Assembly (NCBI RefSeq): GCF_900176205.1
Contig: NZ_LT859959.1
Coordinates: forward strand, 7,057,001 to 7,121,000
Reading direction: 5' to 3'
Source of the DNA: Bradyrhizobium sp. ORS 285
GTDB taxonomy: Bacteria; Pseudomonadota; Alphaproteobacteria; Rhizobiales; Xanthobacteraceae
Length of the DNA stretch: 64,000 nt
Shown: one piece after another, positions 26,631-35,800 of the stretch
Layout of the letters: each line of letters opens with the position of its first letter
Numbering within the stretch: position 1 is the stretch's first letter
Made by a program: the position numbers and the translations under genes
The notes under the pieces: generated by a model
Database searches by the model: none
What the model was told of the DNA's origin: nothing
The model's input: the letters and a program-made list of their open reading frames with translations, nothing else

Positions 26631-27371
26631 CTATTTGGATACTTCCGATAGGCGAGCCGTTTCCTCGTCGACGACAAACACGTTCGAATTGTTGGAGAAC
26701 AACAGGTCGTCCGTGGTCATGCGCCTATAGTCTTCCGAGAAAGTTGCCAAAACCCAGATCACGTGGGCTCCAACATCGCGATAAAACATCCTACGGCTCA
26801 CCACGACATCCAGAAAGGTCGTCCATAGCTGCGCCTCAAAGGCAAACCACCCTTCCGACGAACTCGCCTGCACGTCGGGTTTGCGCCACATTTGAGGATC
26901 GTCTGTCGCGTTCCAACGCTTCTCTTGAAGGATTGTCTCTGTGTCGAATGCCGGGTCCGCCCGCAAGCTGCGTTCGATAAGCTGCTTGATCCGCTTGTGG
27001 GCTTCGCTCTCGCGCAAACCGTGATATTTTCGCGCACGGATCTCCTCTTCGCTTAACGCGCTCCGCGTTACCGCGGGGCATGAGCCATCTTCCGTCTTGT
27101 GGCGAAAGAAGAAACGTTTGCGCATGTTGGCGACCAGGTGAACCGGCGTGCCGCAAATCGCGCATATGTGCCGTGGCTGCCCCTTCTTTATCGCCTCCCG
27201 CATCGCGACGCGCGCCTCAACCAATTCCCCATACTGGTGCGACGCTATGAGTGTCGTAGCCCGCTGTACCTCGCCGGAAATGAGGTCGATAACCTCCTCG
27301 ATTTCGGGGTCATTCACTGGCGTCGCGAAGGCACGCGCCTCGATGGTAACATTGCGGCTGGTAACGGTCAT
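26631..27371 (-). pseudogene. DUF6035 (CoiA-like) protein, upstream half
   Basis: A frame of 246 residues from the ATG at 27371 (an alternative start at 27431 reaches into resolvase remnants). A zinc-ribbon-like piece 'ICAICGTPVHLVAN' is followed by 'RFFFRHKTEDGSCP'. Then come 'RESEAHKRIKQLIERSL' and the CoiA-like nuclease core, with 'WRKPDVQA' as the PD and 'FEAQLWTT' as the ExQ part of a PD-(D/E)XK fold. This arrangement is that of CoiA-related/DUF6035 proteins; their role is not established, and CoiA itself acts in competence in Firmicutes. It ends in TAG at 26631 and the same frame stays open for another 227 codons. So this is probably a nonsense-interrupted gene, unless the two halves work as separate chains. 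Confidence 0.6.
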
Positions 27372-27466
27372 TGGAGAGAATGCCCAAGCGTGGAGCCGAA
27401 CGGGCGACCATTTTGGCCGATTCGCCTGCAAAATGGTTCAGATAATGTCGTTCTTGGCGTTGCCGT

Positions 27467-27864
27467 CACCTTGGCCACGGCAATGCCTTCACGCTTGCGT
27501 TCAAGGATGAGCGCTCGCTCGAATTCCGCGAAAGAGCCCATGACGTTCAGCAAGAGCTGGGACATGGGCGACGCCTCGGCCGTGAACGCAAGGCTTTCAT
27601 TGACGAACTGCGCGCGGCCCCTTTCCGGTCAGCGTTCTCACCAAAGCCTGAAGGTCTTCGATACTACGCGCTAGGCGATCCATGGAATGGACCCCCGTAT
27701 CGCCCTCGCGCATGTAAGAGATCAGCTGCGCGAGTTGGGGCGATCGGTATCTTTACCGGAGGCGCGGTCGGTGAAGGTGCGATGTACGTCAACGCCAAGA
27801 AGCTGCCGGTCGGTCTTCTGTCGACTGTGCTCACCCGTACATAACCGACGACCTGTCCCGTCAC
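27467..27864 (-). pseudogene. Serine resolvase/invertase remnant
   Basis: Decayed Tn3-type resolvase. The first piece reads 'VVGYVRVSTVDR' (the catalytic Ser is in 'RVST'), then frame changes. The last piece reads 'MSQLLLNVMGSFAEFERALI' and 'LERKREGIAVAK', both diagnostic for the family. The intervening DNA encodes recognisable bits such as 'SMDRLAR' in other frames, so at least two frameshifts are present. The C-terminal HTH that binds res is missing. It shows that another transposon once sat here. Confidence 0.85.
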
Positions 27865-28382
27865 CTTCCCACGCCTTCATTTTGTGGCACAAATTCTGAG
27901 AGGTGATGACTCACGTGTCAACAAGAGCCGTCATTGATTTATCTGACACACTTCTTTGGGCGGGACCCACTGTGACAAATGAGTGCACCCCAAAGACACA
28001 TAGTTTGGACTACACCAGGACATGCGAGAGGCCCCGACGTCCAACGAGGCCCTTCGCCGATCGAGCATTCCCGTACCGAAGCCAAACGCGAGCCGTTCAA
28101 CGCTTAAAAGGTAAAACTTGTCTCTGCTAAGGACCTATGAGACCACCGGCATCACGGAAAAAGCTCGTGAAGTGCTCACGCCGGCCGGCACCCGATGTTA
28201 GCATAATGCCGGGTTGTGACAGCATGTATGGAGGCCGGGCACAACCCGGTACGCGACCCTATGCCGCGAGTGCGCGCCGATGCCGCGTTCGCTGCAGGAT
28301 CACAAATCCAGCTCGCGCACGCCGATCTCGGCCAAGCTAGAATTGGTGAGGCCTCCAATGACATCGCGCGACCGGGTACCGC
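27865..28382. other. Gap between resolvase remnant and tra genes
   Basis: About 518 bases with no supported gene. Near 27907-27965 there are several TGTCA/TGACA half-sites, which might be the remains of the resolvase target (res) or of its promoter. No traG coupling-protein gene, normally next to traD in Ti-type systems, is found here. Confidence 0.45.
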
Positions 28383-28673
28383 TTAGGGCATGCGATAGCC
28401 GTGCATCAACGATGAACTGCTGGAAGAACTCGATCTGTCCCCTTGTCTGTCGCTGGATTCCGCCTCAAACGCTTGCTCTCCTTTTGCCGCCCAAAGCGCC
28501 CGCGCTTGTTCCCCCCGATCGCTTTGGAGCCGATCGGCTATCCAGAGCAGCGCGCCGTAAATCACGGTACGGTCGTCACCTGTCAGCTCCACCACGCGAG
28601 CTTTGACAATGAGGCCGCCAAGCTCGATGAGGTGCCGCGTGCGCTTGCGGCGCTCGACCTGCCACGTGCGCAT
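28383..28673 (-). CDS. traD: Conjugal transfer protein TraD (Ti type)
   Basis: A protein of 96 residues from the ATG at 28673, one base after the traC stop (TGA-C-ATG). Family residues are visible in 'ERRKRTRHLIELGGLIVKA' and 'DDRTVIYGALLWIADRLQ', matching small TraD proteins of rhizobial and Agrobacterium plasmids, which act with TraC and TraA in processing at oriT. The tail ends in an unusual run of eight serines, 'DRSSSSSSSSLMHG', not something I associate with the family. In Ti plasmids traG follows; here it is absent. Its exact biochemical role is not known. Confidence 0.8.
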   Translation of the reverse strand: MRTWQVERRKRTRHLIELGGLIVKARVVELTGDDRTVIYGALLWIADRLQSDRGEQARALWAAKGEQAFEAESSDRQGDRSSSSSSSSLMHGYRMP

Positions 28674-28674
28674 G

Positions 28675-29001
28675 TCATGTCGCGCCCTTGCGGCTTGATG
28701 CCGGTTGCGCGCTGCTCGGTTGCGTAGGAGCGCCATCTGTGTTGCGGTCAGGTGCTGCCGAAATTCGGCGTGCTCTGCTTTGAAAGAACGCGGCCCCGCG
28801 CTTGGCCCATGCCTCCTTCTTTCCCGCCTCTTTCGTCTCGGCCAGCACAATGAGCGCGCCGACCAGTTCGTCAGCGCTGAGCGCATCAGCTCCCGTAGCG
28901 ATGACGAGCTCGCCCAGCTGTCGCACCTTGCGGGCTTTCAGCTCGCGTGCCTTATCGTCAAGCGCTTTCAGGTCCGCATCAAAGTCGCGTGGTTTGCGCA
29001 T
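28675..29001 (-). CDS. traC: Conjugal transfer protein TraC (Ti type)
   Basis: A protein of 108 residues from the ATG at 29001, which has GGAG 6 bases upstream; longer starts to 29052 are possible. 'MRKPRDFDADLKALDDKAREL' followed by 'KARKVRQLGELVIATGADAL' is the charged helical N-terminus typical of TraC. 'LVGALIVLAETKEAGKKEAW' and 'RGAAFFQ' complete the family pattern. TraC helps form the relaxosome at oriT in Ti-type systems. It is divergent from traA with the oriT between them, the same order as on Ti plasmids. Confidence 0.85.
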   Translation of the reverse strand: MRKPRDFDADLKALDDKARELKARKVRQLGELVIATGADALSADELVGALIVLAETKEAGKKEAWAKRGAAFFQSRARRISAAPDRNTDGAPTQPSSAQPASSRKGAT

Positions 29002-29090
29002 CGTCGTCTCCATCATGTCGATGGAAAATTGATAGCCGAGTGCCGATCGCAATGCTGTAAGGTCGTCAGGACGAGCTGAGACGGGGTAGT

Positions 29091-29142
29091 CCCTCCCGAG
29101 ATTTTTTCGAGGGAGGGCGCGCTTATACGTCGTGCCGACGTA
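29091..29142. other. Ti/Q-type origin of transfer (oriT)
   Basis: In the gap between traC and traA. A 7-base inverted repeat CCCTCCC/GGGAGGG (29091-29097, 29111-29117) is followed by GGGCGCGCTTATACGTCG, close to the nic region of Ti-plasmid oriT as I remember it. A second perfect repeat follows, TACGTCG-TGC-CGACGTA (29126-29142). Position and sequence agree with relaxase TraA nicking here. Confidence 0.8.
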
Positions 29143-29171
29143 CGCTTCGCTGTGTAGATGCTCTGGTCGCG

Positions 29172-32100
29172 ATGGCGATCTATCATCTTCACGTCAAGGT
29201 TATCGGCCGGAAGGCCGGGAGCAGCGCGGTGGCATCGGCGGCCTACCGCTCGGGCTCGCGGCTGCGCGACGAGCGGCTCGGCCGGGAGCAGGATTATGCC
29301 GCCAAGCGCGGCGTCGTCCATTCCGAGGTGATGCTGCCGGAGAACGCGCCGGAAGCCTGGCGCGACCGCGAGCGGCTGTGGAATGCTGTCGAGTCATTCG
29401 AAGTCCGGAAGGATGCCCAGCTGGCCCGTGAGGTCGAGTTCGCGCTTCCGCGAGAACTGACCGAGGCGCAGGGGATCGAGCTGGCCCGCGACTTCGTTCG
29501 CGGCGAGTTCGTGGGTCTCGGCATGATCGCCGACCTCAACGTGCATTGGGACAGGGGTGATGACGGCATGCCCAAGCCCCATGCCCATGTTATGCTGACA
29601 ATGCGCGCGGTCGACGAGAACGGCTTCGGCCAGAAGGTGCGAGGCTGGAACCGCACCGAGCTGGTTGAGCGCTGGCGTGAACGCTGGGCCGCGCTCGCCA
29701 ATGAGCGGCTGGCCGAGCTCGATATCGACGCGCGGATCGACCATCGCAGTCTGGAAGCCCAGGGGATTGCGCTCGAGCCGCAAAGCCAGATCGGCGCGCC
29801 AGCCAAACGGATCGAGGTTCAGGGCATCGCAGGCGAAGGGTTTGAGGCCGACCGCGCCGAGATGCACCGCGAGATCGCGCACAACAATGGCGCGCGGATC
29901 ATCGCCGATCCCACCATTGGGCTGGACGCCATCACCCAGCAGCAATCGACATTCACACCCCGCGACCTGGCAAAGTTCGCGCACCGGCACAGTGACGGGC
30001 TCGACCAGTTCAATGAGGTGATGGGCGCAATGCAGAGAGCGCCCGATCTGATCGAACTCGGCAAGGACGCCCGCGGCGAGGACCGTTTCACCAGCCGCGG
30101 AATGATCGCAGCAGAACAGCGGCTGCACCGTGCCGCCGAACTGATGGCGGAACGGGAGCGCCATGAGGTGCGCGATGCGGAGTGCAGGGCCGCTTTGGCG
30201 GGTGCGGAAGCGCGCGGCTTGGTGCTTTCGCCCGAGCAGGCTGAAGCATTGGCGCATGTCACGAATAGACGCGATCTCAGCGTCGTGGTTGGCCACGCCG
30301 GGACGGGAAAGAGCGCGATGCTGGGGGTCGCGCGGGAGGCGTGGGATGCGGCGGGCTTCAAGGTCCGGGGCGTGGCGCTGTCCGGCATTGCAGCCGAAAA
30401 CCTCGAAAGCGGATCGGGCATTGTGGCACGCACGATCGCCAGCCTGGAGCACGGCTGGGGACAGGGCCGTGATCTGCTCAAATCGAGCGATGTGCTTGTC
30501 ATCGACGAGGCGGGGATGGTCGGCACGCGGCAGCTCGAGCGCGTGTTGTCCCACGCCGCCGAGGCTGGAGCCAAGGTGGTGCTGGTCGGTGATCCGCAAC
30601 AGTTGCAGGCTATCGAAGCCGGCGCGGCGTTCCGGTCGATTCATGAGCGTCACGGCGGCGCCGAGATCGGTGAAGTGCGCCGTCAGCGGGAGGACTGGCA
30701 GCGCGACGCCACGCGCTATTTGGCGACCGGCAAGGTGGCCCGTGCGCTTGGAGCGTATCACTCTCACGGCATGGTGCATGAGGCCGAGACCCGCGAGCAG
30801 GCGCGCGGCGATCTAATCGAGCGCTGGGATCGGAAACGGAAGGCGTTGCCCGATCGGAACCGGATCATCCTGACCCACACGAACGACGAGGTCCGCATCC
30901 TGAACGAGGCAGCGCGCGAGCGGATGCGGGCAGCGGGCGATCTCGGCGACGAGGTGGGGGTGACGGTCGAGCGCGGCGCGAGAAACTTTGCCAGCGGGGA
31001 TCGGGTGATGTTCCTGCAGAACGAGCGCGGCCTTGGCGTCAAGAACGGCACGCTCGGGACCATCGAGCAGGTCAGCGCGCATTCCATAGCCGTGCAGACC
31101 GACGATGGCCGATCTGTGCGCTTCGACCTCAAGGACTACAATCAGCTCGACCATGGCTATGCGGCGACGATCCATAAGGCGCAGGGCATGACGGTCGACC
31201 GCGTCCATGTGCTGGCGACGCCCGGCATGGATGCCCACAGCAGCTATGTCGCGCTGTCGCGGCATCGCGACGAGGTGGAGCTGCATTATGGTCGCGATGA
31301 TTTTGCCAATGCGGACCGGCTCACCCGCGCCCTATCGCGCGGCCGCGCCAAAGACATGGCCTCGGATTACGATTTGGTCGATCCGGTGCAGAGCTATGCC
31401 GAGCGGCGTGGCATCAGCTTCCGCGAGCGCGTAGGCGAGATTGTGCGCAAGATCGTGCCGGAAAAGCTGCGCGACATGTTTGACGGCCTGCGCTCGCCTG
31501 CAGATGCCCAAGGGCCGGATCGCGAACGCAAGGCGGAGCAGGCATCGCCGGAGAAAGAGACAAGCGGGGCGGCAGCCGACTCGCGCGCAGCCGAAATGCC
31601 GGCAGGGAGCGTGGCGCAAGATCCCGACGCGGAAGCGCGTCGCGTCCGGACTCGGGCTCTGGTGCGCCATGCCCGCGCCGTGGATGCGATCTTCGCTGCG
31701 CAAGAGACGAGCGACAACGCCAACCCTACGCAAGTCAAAGAGCTGCAGAAGGCCCGCCAGGCCTTCGAAGAGGTGAGGCCCTTTGGTCCGCACGATGCCG
31801 AAGCTGCCTACAGGAAGAACCCGGAACTGGCACGCGAAGCGGCTGGCGGCCAAGTCAGCCGCGCAGTCCGCGCGCTCCAGCTCGAGACTGAACTGCGCAC
31901 CGATCCGAGCCGCCGCGCCGATCGTTTTGTGGAGCGCTGGCAGAAACTCGCGCATACCAGCCAGCGCCAGTATCAGGCCGGTGACATGTCCGGCCACAAG
32001 GCCACGCGGTCAGCGATGGGCGACATGGCCCAGAGCCTCGAACGCGATCCGCAACTGGAATCCATCCTCGTCCGCCGCAAGAACGACCTCGGCATCGCGT

Positions 32101-32183
32101 TCGAATCAGGCCGACGGCTCGGGCAGGAACTGGCCTTCGCCCACGGCCTCGATCTCGGCAGAGGCCGGAGCATCGGAATTTGA
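29172..32183 (+). CDS. traA: TraA relaxase/helicase (Ti type)
   Basis: A 1003-residue MobA/TrwC-like relaxase fused to a helicase. The N-terminal 'AIYHLHVKVIGRKAGSSAVA' and 'AYRSGSRL' form the relaxase start, with the metal-binding 'PKPHAHVMLTMRAV' near 140. The helicase part has Walker A 'VGHAGTGKS' (about 378), Walker B 'VLVIDEAGM' (about 440), 'GDPQQLQA' and the later 'YAATIHKAQGMTVD' and 'YVALSRHRD' motifs. Ti TraA is about 1100 residues, so this copy is slightly short, but all motifs are present. It nicks oriT and unwinds the strand to be transferred. The traF and traB genes that normally follow are absent, and so are all pore genes. Confidence 0.93.
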   Translation: MAIYHLHVKVIGRKAGSSAVASAAYRSGSRLRDERLGREQDYAAKRGVVHSEVMLPENAPEAWRDRERLWNAVESFEVRKDAQLAREVEFALPRELTEAQGIELARDFVRGEFVGLGMIADLNVHWDRGDDGMPKPHAHVMLTMRAVDENGFGQKVRGWNRTELVERWRERWAALANERLAELDIDARIDHRSLEAQGIALEPQSQIGAPAKRIEVQGIAGEGFEADRAEMHREIAHNNGARIIADPTIGLDAITQQQSTFTPRDLAKFAHRHSDGLDQFNEVMGAMQRAPDLIELGKDARGEDRFTSRGMIAAEQRLHRAAELMAERERHEVRDAECRAALAGAEARGLVLSPEQAEALAHVTNRRDLSVVVGHAGTGKSAMLGVAREAWDAAGFKVRGVALSGIAAENLESGSGIVARTIASLEHGWGQGRDLLKSSDVLVIDEAGMVGTRQLERVLSHAAEAGAKVVLVGDPQQLQAIEAGAAFRSIHERHGGAEIGEVRRQREDWQRDATRYLATGKVARALGAYHSHGMVHEAETREQARGDLIERWDRKRKALPDRNRIILTHTNDEVRILNEAARERMRAAGDLGDEVGVTVERGARNFASGDRVMFLQNERGLGVKNGTLGTIEQVSAHSIAVQTDDGRSVRFDLKDYNQLDHGYAATIHKAQGMTVDRVHVLATPGMDAHSSYVALSRHRDEVELHYGRDDFANADRLTRALSRGRAKDMASDYDLVDPVQSYAERRGISFRERVGEIVRKIVPEKLRDMFDGLRSPADAQGPDRERKAEQASPEKETSGAAADSRAAEMPAGSVAQDPDAEARRVRTRALVRHARAVDAIFAAQETSDNANPTQVKELQKARQAFEEVRPFGPHDAEAAYRKNPELAREAAGGQVSRAVRALQLETELRTDPSRRADRFVERWQKLAHTSQRQYQAGDMSGHKATRSAMGDMAQSLERDPQLESILVRRKNDLGIAFESGRRLGQELAFAHGLDLGRGRSIGI

Positions 32184-32306
32184 CCCATCCTTTTTACCGC
32201 CGACCCTACGCCACACCCGACACGTACGAAATCCACTTGTCCACGAAACTGTTGGCCTGTCTGTCTCAGGAGCCGTCAGAAACAGCGAGTGAGAGGCAGC
32301 TCGGCC

Positions 32307-32522
32307 ATGCGCGAACCAGACCGTATCATCCGTTTGAAGACCGTCCTCGCCAGGACCGGACTGTCCCGGTCCACCATCTACCGCAAGATCGCCGAGGGCA
32401 CGTTCCCGGCTCAGTTCAAGATCAGCACCAATGGGAGCGGCTGGCACGAATCCGACGTCAACCGGTGGATGGCAGATCCGGTCGGATGGCGTCCGAAGGG
32501 CAAGCTCGGGCAAGTCTCGTGA
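32307..32522 (+). CDS. AlpA-type DNA-binding regulator
   Basis: A 71-residue AlpA/MerR-like winged-helix protein. 'IIRLKTVLARTGLSRSTIYR' followed by 'KIAEGTFPAQFKIS' and 'WHESDVNRWMADP' is the AlpA pattern, with the recognition helix 'LSRSTIYRKI'. The ATG at 32307 fits the family better than the GTG 18 bases upstream. AlpA proteins activate prophage or island excision or integrase genes. In rhizobial islands they often accompany traA. It may control transfer or excision of this island, which is inference. Confidence 0.85.
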   Translation: MREPDRIIRLKTVLARTGLSRSTIYRKIAEGTFPAQFKISTNGSGWHESDVNRWMADPVGWRPKGKLGQVS

Positions 32523-32840
32523 CGAGGGCAAAAGCTCGCGGTTACGGAGACGAAACAGCTCAGCGCCAAATGTCCGCCATGACCCAGTGGTCGTTACGCT
32601 AGCGACGTGAGCCGCGTCGTTAGTTGAATAGCCGATCAGCGTTCGAAGCAAGCTTGGCCAATCGGATCCATCACCGGATCTGAACGACCGGCTTAACGTA
32701 GCCAAACATGCACGCCGGCCTTAGTCCGCCGCTCGGGCCGCCCTAAATAACAGCACAAGTATCTCAGGAAAAACCTGCAATCCAGGCAGGCAGCGGAAGC
32801 AGATTAATGGCAACGCGGTTTGCTGATCAGACTGCGGTTC
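32523..32840. other. Short intergenic stretch
   Basis: About 318 bases between the AlpA-type gene and the end of the giant minus-strand gene. I see no gene, no clear terminator and no repeat. Confidence 0.5.
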
Positions 32841-35800
32841 TCACGAACGCCTCCGAGATCGTTCCCGACGCTCCAGATCGGCACGAATAGCGACAAGTTC
32901 GCGCTCGGCCTGCCGCAATTTCTCCACCCCTAAAAAGTGACCGATGACCCATTGGTCGATGTAAAGGCGTAAATCCGGGGTTGCCCGGCGCTTTGCGATC
33001 GCAAGCACCGCAGCCCAATCGGCCTGCCGGAAGCGCGTTAGTTGCTCCAGCACAATGCCGGTGGCCCCCATCGCCTTCAGGTCCGGCGCGCGAGCCGTAA
33101 GCCATATCCGCTCAAGGAATAAAAGGGTGACGGAGAGATGCGACATCAGATCGGCATTCTGCGTGCCGATAAAGGTGCTAGTTACGCGGAAATCGTCGAG
33201 CCCCCCGCTGGCGTCGCTCTGAAGGACGTTCCAAAGGGCATCGGCATCGAGAGCTACGTGGGCGTGGCGCCGCCGCGCGAGCTTAACCGCAACCTCGGCA
33301 CTACGTTGCGGGTCAATCAGACCTGTCTCATAGGCAAAGGCAACAACAGGCTGGAGCCACACGCTTTTGACCTCGCCCGCGACGACTTCGGCAGCCACTT
33401 GGCGGGCATAAAGATCCTCCGACAGCAGGACAAAGCCATCGGCTGCGACATTGGCGGTATCCAGCGCGTCGGCACCAAAAGCCTCCGTCAGCGTGACGGC
33501 GAGATCTGAAGGCTCATCCGGGGCCGCGACCGCCACAACCTCGCAATTCGCTTCAATTTTCGTGATCTGCCCGGCGACGTAATTTCGTCTCGCTTCGATG
33601 TCTTCGCGGGTATGATCCTGGCGGATATACTGGCCGTCATGCCAGCCGACGGTCATTGACCGCCCTAGGCTCGCGAGTTCGTCTTGGTCGCGGAGCCGGT
33701 GGAGCTCGTCGATGCAGGATCGCGGGATAACCAGCTTTCCGAATACCGCCTTGACGACATCGAACACGTCCATGGTGGCGATGGTCCAGGCGGAATAGGT
33801 ATCGAGAACCGCTCCGGCGGCGGACCGCTGCAGAAGGGCTTTACGGGCGGCGTCACGCTCCTGCGCCGTGCCCACGCAGGTGTCGATGTCATGCTCAAGC
33901 GAGCGGATATAGTCCGAAAAACCAATCGCATCGCCTCCAAGCCGGCTTGCGACCATGGCCATGGGCAGGTGCTGCAGAAGGTAGAGATCGGCAAGCCTGC
34001 GGTTGCTCTCTGAAACTTTCCTGATCTGGTCGAGCGCAGGCTGTACGTCGTCTCCCTCCATCTTCAGCGTGTAGAAGCCCTTGGCGTCAGGGAACCGCGT
34101 CTGAAAATTCCCCATGACGTCGTGCAGCGCATGCACGTATTTGTGCTTTATCTCCGCCACGCGCCACGTGATGTCGTCACCGAACGCGGCCTTGACGGTG
34201 AAGCTTTCGCCGATCTTGAGGCCAATCGCAGCCGCCGCAAGGGGATGGTTCGGACTGACCAGTCCGTCGGCCGGTCGATCCGGCCCCTCGGCGATCACGA
34301 AGGCAGCCGCTTCACCGCGCTCGCTTTCCAGCCGCGTCCACGTATCGAGGCCAACGTTCCGCGCATGTGGCGTGTGACGGCTTTTAGGATCTAGCATCAT
34401 GAGCCCGAAGTAGCGCAATGCTGCCTCCGGATCGTTTCGCGCCGACTGAAGCGTGTCGTAAGCAAAGGCGAGTGCCGACTTCTGTAGGCCTTCCACGAAC
34501 ATGACCTGGGCGAGGTACATCTTTTGTCCAGGCGTTCCCCTGAGAGCCGCAGGCTCCAGCCCGTCAAGGATAGGCTTGATCTCGGCGTGGCGATCCATGC
34601 GGCGCAGCGTGGAGACGAGGATCAGATAACTCGTTAGGTCGTGGCTGAGCGCGATCGCCCTGCGGAGGCAGCCCTCGGCGTCCTTGAGCGCGCCGCGGTT
34701 GTAGTGCAGGAGCCCCTCGGCATGAAGATAGAATTCGAGATTCCTAATTTCGGGCCTGAGCCGCTGAAAGAAGCGGATCGCCCGCTGGCGGATCGGGCTG
34801 TCGTTCACGAAAGCGCGGGCGAGCGAGCGGAGCTCGTCACTGTCGTGATCTTCCGCGACAAAGCCGTCGAGCAGATCGGCAACTTTATCTGCGTCGCCGC
34901 GCCGGTCGGCGTGCATGGCGACCATCAGCCTCGCTGAGATGTGGCTGTCGGCGGCGAGCACTTTCAGCGCAGACCGGTACGCAATTTCGGCAATCGCGTC
35001 CAGGCCTTCCATCTTAGCGAAGTCGGCGACCACGATGCTGGTGCGTGCGTCCTCGGCAACCTCGTGCGCGATCGTCTTGATCTGCGCCCCCAGATCGGGC
35101 GGCCGCTCCATCTTCAATGCGGCCAATCGGCCCGCCGTAACCACGAGGGTGCGCTCGACGTCGGGAATGAGTTCGCTTGGGCTGCGACTGATCTCTGCCA
35201 CGCGGCTCCACTCACCCTGGGCCGCGTGATAGCGGAAGGCGAGAATCGTGGAGTCGGGACCGACGGGAAGACGCTGCAGAAGATCGCGCGCAAGTTCATC
35301 ATCTTTGCCCTCGATGGCCGCCAGCGCCGCCCGTTTGGCAATCTCGATGTCCCCTGGCGCGATCGCAATGCCCTGTCGAGCGACCTCCAACGCGGCGGGC
35401 AGATCGTCAAGCAGTTGATAGGCGACTATGAGATTGCTGACGAGCGCGGCATCTTCCGGCCGTACCACGCCTTCGGACGCCCGCGCCGCGTCCCACAGAC
35501 CGCGCAAGACGGCAACCGCAGATAGGATCCTCGCGCGTTCATCCGGCGTAAGCAGATGGGTGCGCTGAACGCGACCATTGCGCAGGATTTCGTCGAGGTC
35601 CGCATCGGCCGCAAACTGGAGGGCATGGCGATCAGTTGGATAAGCACCGAGCGCTGCCCGCGCTGCATCCCACCATGCCGGCATCATCTCGCGGTGGCGG
35701 AGCGCATCGACCCGAGCAACAGAAACGCCCAATGACGCCTTCAGTCCGGACGGGACTAGGTCGAGCGGGTCTGCGACGGATGGATCGAACCGCGCGGCTT

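Noticed and set aside
26631..26633. TAG read as pyrrolysine or programmed read-through
   Set aside because: No sign of a pyrrolysine system and no read-through context; a nonsense mutation is simpler.
27907..27965. Intact res site for the resolvase
   Set aside because: Only scattered TGTCA/TGACA half-sites; cannot be arranged into three proper subsites.
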